Assembly: GCA_902362595.1 (NCBI GenBank)
Contig: CABIXF010000002.1
Location: forward strand, 1-64,000
DNA length: 64,000 nt
Source: Bacteroidaceae bacterium
GTDB lineage: Bacteria > Bacteroidota > Bacteroidia > Bacteroidales > Bacteroidaceae
Direction: 5' to 3'
Made by a program: the position numbers and the translations under genes
Shown here: positions 1 to 10,625 of the stretch, piece after piece
Layout: the number at the start of each line of letters is the position of its first letter
Position numbering within the stretch: position 1 is the stretch's first letter
The notes under the pieces: model-generated
Told to the model about the DNA's origin: nothing
The model's database searches: none
Seen by the model: the letters and a program-made list of their open reading frames with translations, nothing else

Positions 1-23
1 CGTCGGATAAGCTGATTGACGAT

Positions 24-65
24 AGGATTATATTGAACCCAATCCTAACTTCTTACTACAGAAGT
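24..65 (-). terminator. Two small hairpins after the integrase gene
   Basis: Just beyond the integrase stop codon there are two short inverted repeats: AGGATT/AATCCT (24-29 with 41-46) and ACTTCT/AGAAGT (48-53 with 60-65). Read on the minus strand they follow the integrase and could end its transcript, but neither is followed by a strong T tract, so this is a weak call. Confidence 0.3.
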
Positions 66-70
66 ATTTA

Positions 71-1231
71 TCAAGCGACCAATCTGGGCGCACTCGCATA
101 GATTTGCGTGGTCTCAATGTTCGTATGCCCCAAAATACGGCTGACGCTCTCGATTGGCATCCCTTTGCTGAGAGCCAGGGTCGCAAATCCGTGCCTTGAG
201 CAATGAAAGCTGATTTTCTTGGTGATGCCGCATTCCTTTATCATCTTTCCCATACGCTTGCATATTGACCAATAGTTGAGATTGGGGAATACAAGATTGT
301 TTTCCTGAAAAGCCTTGTAACGCTCGATTATCTGCAAGGGAATATCCAGCAGCTTTACCTGAAACGGTACGCCCGTCTTATGCCGTTTGGAAATAATCCA
401 TTTTTCACCGTTTACTTCCACAATCTGGTCGTTGCTTAATTCCTTTATATCCACGAATGAGAGGGCGGTAAAACTGGCGAAAATAAAAATATCACGGAGA
501 TAGAAGTTCTTGGGGGCTTTGAACTGAAATTCCATCAATGTTTTCAGCTCATTCTCCGTCAGATATTCACGCTCTTTCGTGTTCGGGCTTATATGGAACT
601 GGGCAAACGGATTTCTCGGTATATGCCCGTTGAAATGTGCCCGCATCACCACACCTTTCAGCCACATGCAGTTTTCCCATATCGAACCGTTGTGCAGTCC
701 GGCTTCGTTGGAAAGGAACACGGCGAACTCCTTGATGAAGTCGGGCGTAAGTTCAGGCATGGAGATGTCGTTCCGCTTGTAATGTGACCTGATGAATGCC
801 GCCACATGGTTTCTTGCCCGTACCCTTGCCATATAGGTAGCCCTGACCCTGTCTTTTCCGACACGCTTCTTGAACACTTCATTTTCCTTGTCGAAAGCAC
901 CGAGCAATGTTTCATACTCACCGCCCAATCCCTGATAGGCATTGCGTACCATTTCTGCCGTTACATACGCTTCACGGTCGGATATACGCTGGTAATGCTT
1001 GATGATTTGAGCCTTGATGTTGTCAAGCGCAAGATTGGTTTCCCTCGCTTCCATACTCTTGCCCTTTGCCTTGTTCCCTTTGGCATCCCAAAGCTCTTTC
1101 GGGATAGTCCGTTTGCAGCTGAACTGTGCTACCGTTCCGTTGATTGTAACTCGTCCCATGATGGGGACAATTCCGTTCTTTTCCTTACTGCCGTTCACGT
1201 AGAACAGCACCTTGAATGTGCTTCTTGCCAT
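71..1231 (-). CDS. Tyrosine recombinase/integrase (Bacteroidetes IntDOT-like family)
   Basis: This 386-residue protein should catalyse site-specific integration and excision of a mobile element. The N-terminal ~100 residues look like the arm-type DNA-binding domain of Bacteroidetes integrases. A SAM-like core-binding region follows (about 110-215), then the catalytic domain. Visible catalytic elements are HCSRHGF near residue 340 (His and Arg), LGH near 366 and the nucleophile Tyr378 in TQIYA. The position that usually holds the first catalytic Arg reads TALSFVD, with no Arg; IntDOT also lacks this Arg, so this is a family trait rather than damage. The start is ATG at 1231, with a TAnnTTTG box 20 bases upstream. 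No other mobility gene is visible to its right, so it probably belongs to an element extending left of the window, or is a remnant. Confidence 0.9.
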   Translation of the reverse strand: MARSTFKVLFYVNGSKEKNGIVPIMGRVTINGTVAQFSCKRTIPKELWDAKGNKAKGKSMEARETNLALDNIKAQIIKHYQRISDREAYVTAEMVRNAYQGLGGEYETLLGAFDKENEVFKKRVGKDRVRATYMARVRARNHVAAFIRSHYKRNDISMPELTPDFIKEFAVFLSNEAGLHNGSIWENCMWLKGVVMRAHFNGHIPRNPFAQFHISPNTKEREYLTENELKTLMEFQFKAPKNFYLRDIFIFASFTALSFVDIKELSNDQIVEVNGEKWIISKRHKTGVPFQVKLLDIPLQIIERYKAFQENNLVFPNLNYWSICKRMGKMIKECGITKKISFHCSRHGFATLALSKGMPIESVSRILGHTNIETTQIYASAPRLVA

Positions 1232-1250
1232 ACTCGTTTCTTTTTGGTTG

Positions 1251-1258
1251 CAAAACTA
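1251..1258 (-). promoter_or_regulatory. -7 promoter box of the integrase gene
   Basis: On the minus strand this reads TAGTTTTG, matching the Bacteroides -7 consensus TAnnTTTG. It lies 20 bases upstream of the integrase ATG, giving a very short leader. Confidence 0.5.
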
Positions 1259-1261
1259 TAA

Positions 1262-1611
1262 ATCAACGAGTTACCTATTGATAAGCAAAGCTGCGCAGAA
1301 CGCCGCAAAATGAAACAGGGACTGTTAAATCTGCACTTTCATCGGGTAATGATTAGGAAACCGTTCTTTTGCTTTAATCTGCTTTAAGACGGTTTTCAAC
1401 TGTCCGCCCAACTTCTGCGTTTTTCCTATAACTCCCTAATTATCAAATCCTGTTGCGTTAATCTGCTGCAATTCGGCGGATATCCCAGAGATTTTATGTA
1501 AGTTTGTAAAAACAGTATACCTCATTTCAGACAAGAAACCGAATCTATCCCGCTTGGTATACAGGCTTCTGAAGAGCTACGGAAAGAAAACATTCCTTAC
1601 AGCATATCCCT
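1262..1611. other. Intergenic region between integrase and serine hydrolase
   Basis: No gene is supported here. The stretch holds the upstream part of the integrase promoter region and, at 1499-1506, a TAnnTTTG box pointing right. A GTATACC/GGTATAC pair flanks the leader of the next gene. It could contain an attachment site of the element carrying the integrase, but I see no clear direct repeat that would mark one. Confidence 0.4.
1499..1506 (+). promoter_or_regulatory. -7 promoter box upstream of the serine hydrolase
   Basis: TAAGTTTG matches TAnnTTTG. It lies about 105 bases before the start codon of the serine hydrolase gene, so the transcript would have a leader of about 100 bases. Confidence 0.4.
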
Positions 1612-3994
<2,383 letters not shown>

Positions 3995-4182
3995 ATGATT
4001 CTACCATTATACAGATAATTTGGAGGTCATCATCCAAGAAGAGAGGTGCATGAAAGTGTTTGTGGGGTTTATAAGTTCATTTTCAGTGAAATTGGTATAA
4101 ACACAGAGGATATGTCTACTCTGTATCGGGTGGTATTGTCGTATCTTTATCACATAGAAAGAACTAATCAATTAAAGACAAT

Positions 4183-4779
4183 ATGGAAGATATTTTCAAG
4201 AAAGACTTGTCGGGAGAAATGGTTTCTCCTAATGAACCGGGATATGACAAATTAATCAATGTGATTTGGGACACCATGAAGCTGGCAAATGAATTGAATA
4301 CCGGCTGGCACACGCCTGAAGAAGTGCGCGACTACCTGTCTCGTATCACAGGCCGTGAGATTGATTCGTCGGTCACGCTGCTACCTCCGTTTTATGTGGA
4401 TTACGGGAAGAACATCCGCATAGGGAAAGGTTGCTGGATACAGCAGGGATGCACTTTCTTTGACAGGGGTGGCATCACGTTGGGCAACGGCGTGTTCATC
4501 GCCCCGAAAGTGAACCTTATCACCATCAACCATGACCCTAATCCGGACAACCGCAGTGCCACTTACGGGCGTCCCATCGTCATTGAAGACAAAGTATGGA
4601 TAGGCATCAATTCCACTATCCTGCCCGGTGTGACCATTGGTTACGGTGCCATTGTAGGGGCAAACAGCGTGGTGACGCACGATGTGCCGCCGATGACGGT
4701 AGTAGGAGGCAATCCGGCGAAGGTCATCAAAGAAATTAAATGCAGAGCAACAACGACAAGTACAATAACCGGGGAATAG
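4183..4779 (+). CDS. Sugar O-acetyltransferase (hexapeptide repeat, maltose/galactoside acetyltransferase type)
   Basis: A 198-residue left-handed beta-helix acetyltransferase that would move acetyl groups from acetyl-CoA to a hydroxyl on a sugar or similar acceptor in the cytoplasm. The N-terminal helical MAT-type cap (residues 15-60) is followed by hexapeptide repeats (about 68-180, for example IRIGKGCWI, ITLGNGVFI, VWIGINSTI). The likely catalytic His is in ITINHDP near residue 112, and a typical GNPAKVIKEI end is present. The gene ends 6 bases before the amidohydrolase gene, which indicates co-transcription. Length and motifs are normal for the family; the acceptor is not known. Confidence 0.85.
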   Translation: MEDIFKKDLSGEMVSPNEPGYDKLINVIWDTMKLANELNTGWHTPEEVRDYLSRITGREIDSSVTLLPPFYVDYGKNIRIGKGCWIQQGCTFFDRGGITLGNGVFIAPKVNLITINHDPNPDNRSATYGRPIVIEDKVWIGINSTILPGVTIGYGAIVGANSVVTHDVPPMTVVGGNPAKVIKEIKCRATTTSTITGE

Positions 4780-4785
4780 AAGGTA

Positions 4786-5820
4786 ATGAATAAATTGATT
4801 CTGACAGGGGCATTGTGTGCGGCATTCGCTACTGTATCTGCACAGATGGTGGATGTACACAGCCACATCATTCTTCCTGAATACAGGGAAGTGCTGAAAG
4901 CACACGGGGCAGAATTGGAAGAAACTTTTCCGTTGCCTGAGTGGAATGTAGAGCGGCACATCGCTTTTATGGACAGTGCAGGCATCCGTACCGCTGTGCT
5001 GACCATGCCAGCTCCACAACCTTATTATGGCGATGCGGGGGAAAGCGCTGCATGTATCCGCAGAGTGAACGAGGTTTCTGCAGAAATAAAACAGCGATAC
5101 CCTGAAAGATTCAAGTTCTGTGCCTCACTGCCGTTGCCGGATGTGGAGGCTGCCATACGGGAAGCGGTGTATGCACTCGATACGTTAGGGGCCGATGGTG
5201 TGAAACTAGCGACCAACAGTCGCGGGCAGTACTTGGGGGATGAGGCATTGGACCCGTTGATGGAAATCCTGAACGAGCGTCATGCGGTCGTTATCCTCCA
5301 TCCGCATCGTCCCACGCCTTATCCGAAGGAAATCATAGCCACCACACCGCTGGCGATGTATGAATATCCGGCGGAGACCACTCGTGCCGTGGTGAACATG
5401 CTGGCACGAAATGTATTGGTGCGCTATCCGAACCTGAAAGTGGTTGTGCCCCATTGCGGTTCGTTCCTGCCGTTGGCTTTACCTCGCATGAAATCCATTC
5501 TCCCGGCAATGGTGAAGCAGGGCTATATGCAGCCGATAGATTGGGAAGGCAACCTTTTGCGCCTTTATTTCGATCTGGCGGGCAACCCGACCATGGAAAT
5601 CTTGCGCTCGCTGCTTACCCTCACCACGCCCGACCACATTCTTTACGGCTCGGACTATCCTTACCTGCCTGATGCCGTGCTGAAAGCCAACCTGCAAAGG
5701 CTGAAGCAGACGCTTGCTTCTGATAAGGAACTTGCCGGATATGCCGACTTGTTTCTGTGGAAGAATGCGGATGGCTTGTTTGTTAAGTGTGCAGCTGCTG
5801 GCAGTATTCGGAAGGAGTGA
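4786..5820 (+). CDS. Exported amidohydrolase-family protein (Amidohydro_2 type)
   Basis: A 344-residue TIM-barrel metal hydrolase with a Sec signal peptide (cleavage after about residue 19, SAQ). Metal and active-site motifs are visible: HSH in VDVHSHI (residues 24-28), His in ILHPHRP, His in VVPHCGS and Asp in LYGSDYP. This pattern is that of the Amidohydro_2 branch (ACMSD/gamma-resorcylate decarboxylase-like), which hydrolyses or decarboxylates small molecules. It sits 6 bases after the acetyltransferase gene. Its last 38 bases overlap the 3' end of the AraC-type regulator on the opposite strand, a tail-to-tail overlap. The substrate is unknown. Confidence 0.8.
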   Translation: MNKLILTGALCAAFATVSAQMVDVHSHIILPEYREVLKAHGAELEETFPLPEWNVERHIAFMDSAGIRTAVLTMPAPQPYYGDAGESAACIRRVNEVSAEIKQRYPERFKFCASLPLPDVEAAIREAVYALDTLGADGVKLATNSRGQYLGDEALDPLMEILNERHAVVILHPHRPTPYPKEIIATTPLAMYEYPAETTRAVVNMLARNVLVRYPNLKVVVPHCGSFLPLALPRMKSILPAMVKQGYMQPIDWEGNLLRLYFDLAGNPTMEILRSLLTLTTPDHILYGSDYPYLPDAVLKANLQRLKQTLASDKELAGYADLFLWKNADGLFVKCAAAGSIRKE

Positions 5821-6682
5821 TGCCTTCTTGCTTCTTGAACATGCGACTGAAATGCTGGGGATATTCAAAGCCGAGTCTGTCGGATACCTGCGATACGGTT
5901 TCGCCCGCTGCCAGTCCGTTCTTGGCCAGCCGGATGATGAATCGACGGATGTGATTGCTTGCCGTATCGCCAGTGGTTTTCTTGATGACGTCGCCGAAAT
6001 AATTGGGTGACAGGCACAGCTTGTCGGCACAATACTGCACGCTAGGCAGGCCGAGGGTCAGCTGTAGTTTGTCTTCAAAATAATCGCGAAGCAGATGGTC
6101 GAAACGGACGAGAATGTCGGAGTTCTCTACCTTACGAGTCAAGAACTGGCGGTTGTAGAACCGTTGGCAGAAGTTGAGCATCAGTTCGATGTAGCCTACA
6201 AGGATGGTGTTCTGTAGCTCGTCTGGCTTTTTGAACAACTCGTCTTGTATCTGGCGCATGAGAGAGATAAGGATGTCATGCTCCTCATCTGTCATGTGCA
6301 GGGCTTCATTGACACGGTAGTCGAAGAAAGAATATTCCTTGATGTGCTTTTCGAGTGGAAAGCCGTGCAGCAGGTCGGGATGGAACAGGAGTGCCCAACC
6401 CGTAATAGATACCTGTTCGCCGTTGTCTTCCTTGCCTCCCACTTGTCCGGGTGCCACGCACAGCAGCGTACCTTTGTGGTAGTCATACTTGCCACGGCCA
6501 TAATCCAAGGCTACATCGGCATCGTCCCGCAGGAACAGTCCGTACACACTGTAATTGTTCAGGCTGTGACGTATGGGGGACACCTCGGCATAGTCTACCA
6601 CGCAAACAAATGGATGTTTCGTGACGCAGCCGAGGTAATTCCCGTAATCATTGACATTTCTTACTTTCAATATAGTGCTCAT
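5783..6682 (-). CDS. AraC-family transcriptional regulator
   Basis: A 299-residue cytoplasmic regulator. The N-terminal half resembles an AraC-type cupin sensing domain and the C-terminal ~100 residues form two helix-turn-helix units (LGLPSVQYCADKLCLSPNYF and VSQVSDRLGFEYPQHFSRMF, then KKQEGITPSEY). It is divergent from the exported CMD-domain gene at 6842, with facing -7 boxes between them, so that gene is its most likely target. Its 3' end overlaps the amidohydrolase gene. The ligand is unknown. Confidence 0.88.
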   Translation of the reverse strand: MSTILKVRNVNDYGNYLGCVTKHPFVCVVDYAEVSPIRHSLNNYSVYGLFLRDDADVALDYGRGKYDYHKGTLLCVAPGQVGGKEDNGEQVSITGWALLFHPDLLHGFPLEKHIKEYSFFDYRVNEALHMTDEEHDILISLMRQIQDELFKKPDELQNTILVGYIELMLNFCQRFYNRQFLTRKVENSDILVRFDHLLRDYFEDKLQLTLGLPSVQYCADKLCLSPNYFGDVIKKTTGDTASNHIRRFIIRLAKNGLAAGETVSQVSDRLGFEYPQHFSRMFKKQEGITPSEYCQQLHT

Positions 6683-6704
6683 ACTCTTTCTTGTTATGTC
6701 TATA

Positions 6705-6712
6705 CAAAAATA
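6705..6712 (-). promoter_or_regulatory. -7 promoter box of the AraC-type regulator
   Basis: On the minus strand this reads TATTTTTG (TAnnTTTG), 23 bases upstream of the regulator ATG. Confidence 0.45.
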
Positions 6713-6809
6713 AAGTATTTAACTGACAATGTTTTATGCAGGTTGTAAATTCTGTAAAAATGGTATATTCTGCCAACTTATGGTTACGGGATTTTCGTTC
6801 ATCACGATG

Positions 6810-6817
6810 TATTTTTG
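6810..6817 (+). promoter_or_regulatory. -7 promoter box of the CMD-domain gene
   Basis: TATTTTTG matches TAnnTTTG and lies 25 bases before the ATG. About 100 bases separate it from the opposite -7 box, leaving room for shared operators of the AraC-type protein. Confidence 0.5.
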
Positions 6818-6841
6818 CATTTAGATAAATAACAGGAAATT

Positions 6842-7993
6842 ATGAGAAAAGTAATCAGTATCATAGCCTTCGTGCTGGCAAGTAGCTTGTCCATGATGGC
6901 ACAAACAATAAACCATAGTATGAATAGAATAGAAGTATGCAAACAGAATTACCATACGCTGTTCGGCGGGGAAGTTTTGACCGGACAGGGTACAGACCCG
7001 GAAATGATAGATATTTTGCAGAAGTTTATCTTCGGCGAGGTATTTCAAACGGGCAACCTTACCTTGAAACAGCGTGAAATGATTACCTGCATCACCCTTG
7101 CTACCATGCAGACACTTCCGCAATTGAAAGCCCATGCAGGGGCGGCACTTAATGTCGGAGTTACTCCTGAAGAGCTGCGAGAGGTGATGTACCTCACTGC
7201 ACCGTTTATTGGTTTTCCAAAAATGTTGAATGCCATGTCTACGGTGAATGAAGTGTTTCAGGAGCGGGGCATCTCTTTGCCGTTGGAAAAGCAAGGCACG
7301 GTGACGGAGGAAACCCGCCATGCGACGGGCAAGGCCATTCAGGACCGACTCTATCCCGGCGGTATCGCTTCGGTGATGGAAGGATTGCCCGGTGACATGG
7401 GCAAGCAGGTGGAACAATTCCTCACGGATTATTTCTTTGGCGAAATATACAGCAGGGGCGCCATCGATTTGCCGACACGCGAATTGTTAGGCTATTGTGT
7501 GCTGACAACCTTGGAAGCCGAAAGCCAGCTTCGTTCGCACTATCATGGCAATCTCAACGTGGGAAACACACCCGAAACATTGACTGCTGCCGTCATCCAG
7601 TGTCTGCCGTATATCGGTTTCCCGGCGGCCATCAAGGCGTTGCGCATCATCAAGGAAGAATATTCCCGGCCGGTTCCTGCTGAAAACAACCTGGTGCGCC
7701 TGTCAAAGATTACGGTCGATTCGACCCAGTTGGAGGCCTACAATGCTTTCTTGAAAGAGGAAATCGAAGCTTCCATGCGGTTGGAACCGGGTGTATTGGC
7801 ACTCTATGCCACTGCCGAGAAGGAGGCGCCGTATAATGTGACCATCCTCGAAATCTATGCCGACCGTGCGGCCTACGACAACCATTTGAAAACATCCCAT
7901 TTTCAGAAATACAAGCAAGGGACACTTTCAATGGTGAAAGAATTGGAACTGGTGGATGTGAAACCCCTGATGCCGGGATTGAAAATCAAATGA
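6842..7993 (+). CDS. Exported double carboxymuconolactone-decarboxylase-like protein with C-terminal ABM domain
   Basis: A 383-residue protein with a Sec signal peptide (residues 1-21, ending MMAQ). Two carboxymuconolactone decarboxylase (CMD/AhpD-like) repeats follow, at about 50-135 and 180-265. Each carries the family pattern of a helix, a conserved His (KAHAGAALNVG, RSHYHGNLNVG) and the YxGFPxxxxAL-type ending. A C-terminal antibiotic-biosynthesis-monooxygenase-like (ABM) ferredoxin fold follows (about 283-375, KITVDSTQLEAYN onward). Neither repeat has the CxxC of AhpD peroxidoredoxins, so a thiol peroxidase role is not supported. A role in turnover of quinone-like or lactone compounds is possible but unproven. 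It is probably controlled by the divergent AraC-type gene. Confidence 0.82.
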   Translation: MRKVISIIAFVLASSLSMMAQTINHSMNRIEVCKQNYHTLFGGEVLTGQGTDPEMIDILQKFIFGEVFQTGNLTLKQREMITCITLATMQTLPQLKAHAGAALNVGVTPEELREVMYLTAPFIGFPKMLNAMSTVNEVFQERGISLPLEKQGTVTEETRHATGKAIQDRLYPGGIASVMEGLPGDMGKQVEQFLTDYFFGEIYSRGAIDLPTRELLGYCVLTTLEAESQLRSHYHGNLNVGNTPETLTAAVIQCLPYIGFPAAIKALRIIKEEYSRPVPAENNLVRLSKITVDSTQLEAYNAFLKEEIEASMRLEPGVLALYATAEKEAPYNVTILEIYADRAAYDNHLKTSHFQKYKQGTLSMVKELELVDVKPLMPGLKIK

Positions 7994-8030
7994 CGTGATT
8001 GGAATAATGGATTTTGCTTCGTATAGTATA

Positions 8031-8063
8031 AGAGAAAACCGGACTTTATCAGTCCAGTTCTCT
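8031..8063. terminator. Hairpin between convergent CMD and ispE genes
   Basis: An inverted repeat (AACCGGACT with AGTCCAGTT, one mismatch, 5-base loop) spans the ispE stop codon and lies about 40 bases after the CMD-domain gene. Flanking A- and T-rich bases suit a bidirectional terminator for two convergent genes. Confidence 0.45.
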
Positions 8064-8873
8064 CTGACGGCAGAAGCAGCCGCCGAATTTCTCGTCCACG
8101 TTTTCTACCGGCTGGCGGAAGATGCCGTACACCGAGGAGCCGGAACCGCTCATGCTGGCATAAACCGCGCCCAGGTCGTAAAGTTCGTCCTTGATGGCGG
8201 CAATTTCCGGGTATTGCAGGAAAACGCTGTCTTCAAAATCATTCTTCATGCTGTCTTTCCATGTTTCCACGGGCTGGCGGGCGATGTCCTTTAAAGAAAC
8301 CTCCGGCTTGTGGGGAGTGATGTGGGCAAAGGCCTCGCGGGTGGATACGAAAATGTCCGGTTTCACCAGCACGAGGTAGCAGCCGGAAAGTGACAGACGG
8401 ATGGGCTCAAAAATGTTGCCGATGCCGGTGGCAAAGACCGGCTGGTTGCGGATGAAGAAGGCACAGTCGGCACCCAGACGGGCGGCGTAAGCTTCCATTT
8501 CTTCCAGACTCAGGTTCAGGCGGAATTTCTCGTTCAGCAGCTTGATCATGAAAGCGCAGTCGGATGAACCGCCTCCCAGTCCCGCACCCGTAGGGATGTG
8601 CTTGAACAGGTGGATGTCGATGGGCGGCATCTCGTGGTCTTTTTTCAACAGTTCGTAGGCTTTCACCACCAGGTTGTCTTCCGGAGCGCCTTCAAGGGCG
8701 GTTCCTTTTACGTGGAGGGTATAAGGAGTATCATCTTTTTCTCTTCGCGTCACCTCCAGTGCGTCTTGCAAGTGGATGGGATAGAAAATGGTTTCCAGGT
8801 TGTGGTAACCATCGGCGCGTTTTTCAGTAATATTCAAGCCAAGGTTTATTTTGGCATTTGGAAAGGTAATCAT
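8049..8873 (-). CDS. ispE: 4-diphosphocytidyl-2-C-methyl-D-erythritol kinase
   Basis: A 274-residue GHMP kinase that phosphorylates the 2-hydroxyl of CDP-methylerythritol with ATP, the fourth step of the non-mevalonate (MEP) isoprenoid pathway, in the cytoplasm. The N-terminus [10 protein letters not shown] is the IspE substrate region. The GHMP ATP-binding motif [12 protein letters not shown] lies near residues 92-103, and a C-terminal GSGSSVYG motif is present near 243. Length is normal. The gene is divergent from dnaB with separate -7 boxes between them. Confidence 0.96.
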   Translation of the reverse strand: MITFPNAKINLGLNITEKRADGYHNLETIFYPIHLQDALEVTRREKDDTPYTLHVKGTALEGAPEDNLVVKAYELLKKDHEMPPIDIHLFKHIPTGAGLGGGSSDCAFMIKLLNEKFRLNLSLEEMEAYAARLGADCAFFIRNQPVFATGIGNIFEPIRLSLSGCYLVLVKPDIFVSTREAFAHITPHKPEVSLKDIARQPVETWKDSMKNDFEDSVFLQYPEIAAIKDELYDLGAVYASMSGSGSSVYGIFRQPVENVDEKFGGCFCRQRELD

Positions 8874-8905
8874 AGTGTCGTTTGTTTTGTTTGTTTTTTG
8901 TTGCT

Positions 8906-8913
8906 CAAATATA
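8906..8913 (-). promoter_or_regulatory. -7 promoter box of ispE
   Basis: Minus-strand TATATTTG (TAnnTTTG), 33 bases upstream of the ispE start. Confidence 0.5.
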
Positions 8914-8954
8914 CACGAAAGTTTTTAGAAAAATGGGATTCACGGAAAAAATCG

Positions 8955-8962
8955 TATCTTTG
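8955..8962 (+). promoter_or_regulatory. -7 promoter box of dnaB
   Basis: TATCTTTG matches TAnnTTTG and lies 23 bases before the dnaB ATG. The wider sequence GTATCTTTGC also fits the CTnDOT-type attachment core GTAnnTTTGC, because the two motifs overlap. Confidence 0.55.
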
Positions 8963-8984
8963 CCCCACTTAAAAAAACAAACTA

Positions 8985-10547
8985 ATGGCAGAACCGAGAA
9001 GAAATACACGTGTGGCAAAAACGGCCAAGACCAAGCCGATGGATGAGTACGGGCATCTGCAACCGCAGGCTCCTGAACTGGAGGAGGCGGTGCTGGGTGC
9101 GCTGATGATTGAAAAGGATGCATATTCGCTGGTGAGCGAGATTCTTCGCCCGGAATCGTTCTACGAGCACCGGCACCAGCTGATTTATGCGGCCATCACC
9201 GACCTGGCCATCCAGCAGAAACCGATTGATATCCTGACCGTGACGGAACAGTTGCGGTCACGCGGCGACCTGGAAGAGGTGGGTGGACCGTTTTATATCA
9301 CGCAGCTGAGTGGTAAGGTGGCGTCGTCGGCCCACATTGAATACCATGCCCGTATCATTGCCCAGAAGTTTCTGGCGCGTGAACTGATTTCTTTCACGAG
9401 CAGCATACAGACCAAGGCGTTCGACGAGACGCAGGATGTGGACGACCTGATGCAGGAGGCCGAAGGAAAGCTTTTCGAGATTTCTCAGCAGAATATGAAA
9501 AAGGATTACACGCAGATTAATCCGGTCATTCAGGAGGCCTACGAGATGTTGCAGAAGGCAGCGGCCCGTACCGACGGTCTGAGCGGACTTTCAAGCGGTT
9601 TCCATCAGTTGGACAAGATGACTTCGGGTTGGCAGAATTCCGACCTGATTATCATTGCGGCCCGTCCGGCCATGGGTAAGACGGCGTTCGTGCTTTCCAT
9701 GGCGAAGAACATGGCGGTGAACAACAAGGTGCCGGTGGCGTTGTTCTCGCTTGAAATGAGCAATGTGCAGCTGGTGAACCGTCTGATTGTGAACGTCTGC
9801 GAGATTCCGGGTGAGAAAATCAAGAGCGGTCAGCTGGCGCCTTACGAGTGGGGACAGCTTGACTACAAAATTAAAGAATTGTATGACGCCCCGTTGTATG
9901 TGGACGATACGCCGTCATTGTCCGTATTCGAATTGCGAACCAAGGCGCGTCGTCTGGTGCGTGAGCACGGGGTGAAGATTATCATCATCGACTACCTTCA
10001 GCTGATGAATGCCAGCGGTATGTCGTTCGGCAGCCGTCAGGAAGAGGTCAGCACCATCTCGCGTTCGTTGAAGGGACTGGCCAAGGAATTGAACATTCCG
10101 ATTGTGGCCCTGAGTCAGTTGAACCGTGGCGTGGAGAATCGTGAAGGTATCGACGGAAAGCGTCCGCAGTTGAGCGACCTGCGTGAATCAGGAGCCATCG
10201 AGCAGGATGCCGATATGGTATGTTTCATCCACCGTCCGGAATATTATAAGATTTATACCGACGAGAAAGGAAACGACTTGCACGGTATGGCCGAAATCAT
10301 CATTGCCAAGCATCGTAACGGTGCGGTGGGCGATGTGTTGCTGCGCTTCCGTGGCGAGTATGCCCGCTTCCAGAACCCGGATGACGAAATGATTGTGCCG
10401 ATGCCAGGTGAAGAGAAGCCTGCGCCGGTGCTCCGTTCGAAGATGAACAGCGGCGGGGGACAGGATTTCGTACCGCCTCTACCTTCTGACATTCCTCCGA
10501 TGCCCGATAATCCGTTTGGGGCTCCGGTGCCGGATGTACCATTCTAA
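8985..10547 (+). CDS. dnaB: Replicative DNA helicase DnaB
   Basis: A 520-residue hexameric helicase that unwinds DNA ahead of the replication fork and binds primase. The N-terminal DnaB domain (about 25-130, with PQAPELEEAVLGALM) precedes the RecA-like ATPase domain (about 190-470). Walker A is ARPAMGKTAFV, Walker B is IIIIDYLQLM, then SQLNRGVE and the DADMVCFIHRPEYY segment typical of DnaB. The C-terminal ~45 residues are a Pro-rich tail (PPLPSDIPPMPDNPFG), common in Bacteroidota DnaB. No intein is seen. Confidence 0.97.
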   Translation: MAEPRRNTRVAKTAKTKPMDEYGHLQPQAPELEEAVLGALMIEKDAYSLVSEILRPESFYEHRHQLIYAAITDLAIQQKPIDILTVTEQLRSRGDLEEVGGPFYITQLSGKVASSAHIEYHARIIAQKFLARELISFTSSIQTKAFDETQDVDDLMQEAEGKLFEISQQNMKKDYTQINPVIQEAYEMLQKAAARTDGLSGLSSGFHQLDKMTSGWQNSDLIIIAARPAMGKTAFVLSMAKNMAVNNKVPVALFSLEMSNVQLVNRLIVNVCEIPGEKIKSGQLAPYEWGQLDYKIKELYDAPLYVDDTPSLSVFELRTKARRLVREHGVKIIIIDYLQLMNASGMSFGSRQEEVSTISRSLKGLAKELNIPIVALSQLNRGVENREGIDGKRPQLSDLRESGAIEQDADMVCFIHRPEYYKIYTDEKGNDLHGMAEIIIAKHRNGAVGDVLLRFRGEYARFQNPDDEMIVPMPGEEKPAPVLRSKMNSGGGQDFVPPLPSDIPPMPDNPFGAPVPDVPF

Positions 10548-10565
10548 GAGGCAAGACTAAAATAA

Positions 10566-10599
10566 CACAGGCGGCTCGTTTGGATGCGGGCCGCCTGTG
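10566..10599. terminator. Bidirectional terminator between dnaB and the GH29 gene
   Basis: A perfect 10-base GC-rich stem (CACAGGCGGC with GCCGCCTGTG) lies between the convergent dnaB and fucosidase genes. The minus-strand side ends in a T-rich run (TTATTTT), making it a good terminator for the fucosidase gene; the plus side lacks a strong T tract. Confidence 0.7.
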
Positions 10600-10625
10600 G
10601 CGTATCTATACGGGTCGTTTCTGAA

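Noticed and set aside
4046..4255. A 69-codon frame before the acetyltransferase
   Set aside because: It overlaps the recognised acetyltransferase start in another frame and shows no family features.
6809..6818. GTATTTTTGC before the CMD-domain gene as an attachment site
   Set aside because: Same reason: it is a well-placed promoter box with no element boundary.
8954..8963. GTATCTTTGC before dnaB as an attachment site
   Set aside because: It fits GTAnnTTTGC, but it is correctly placed as the dnaB promoter box and no mobile DNA adjoins it.
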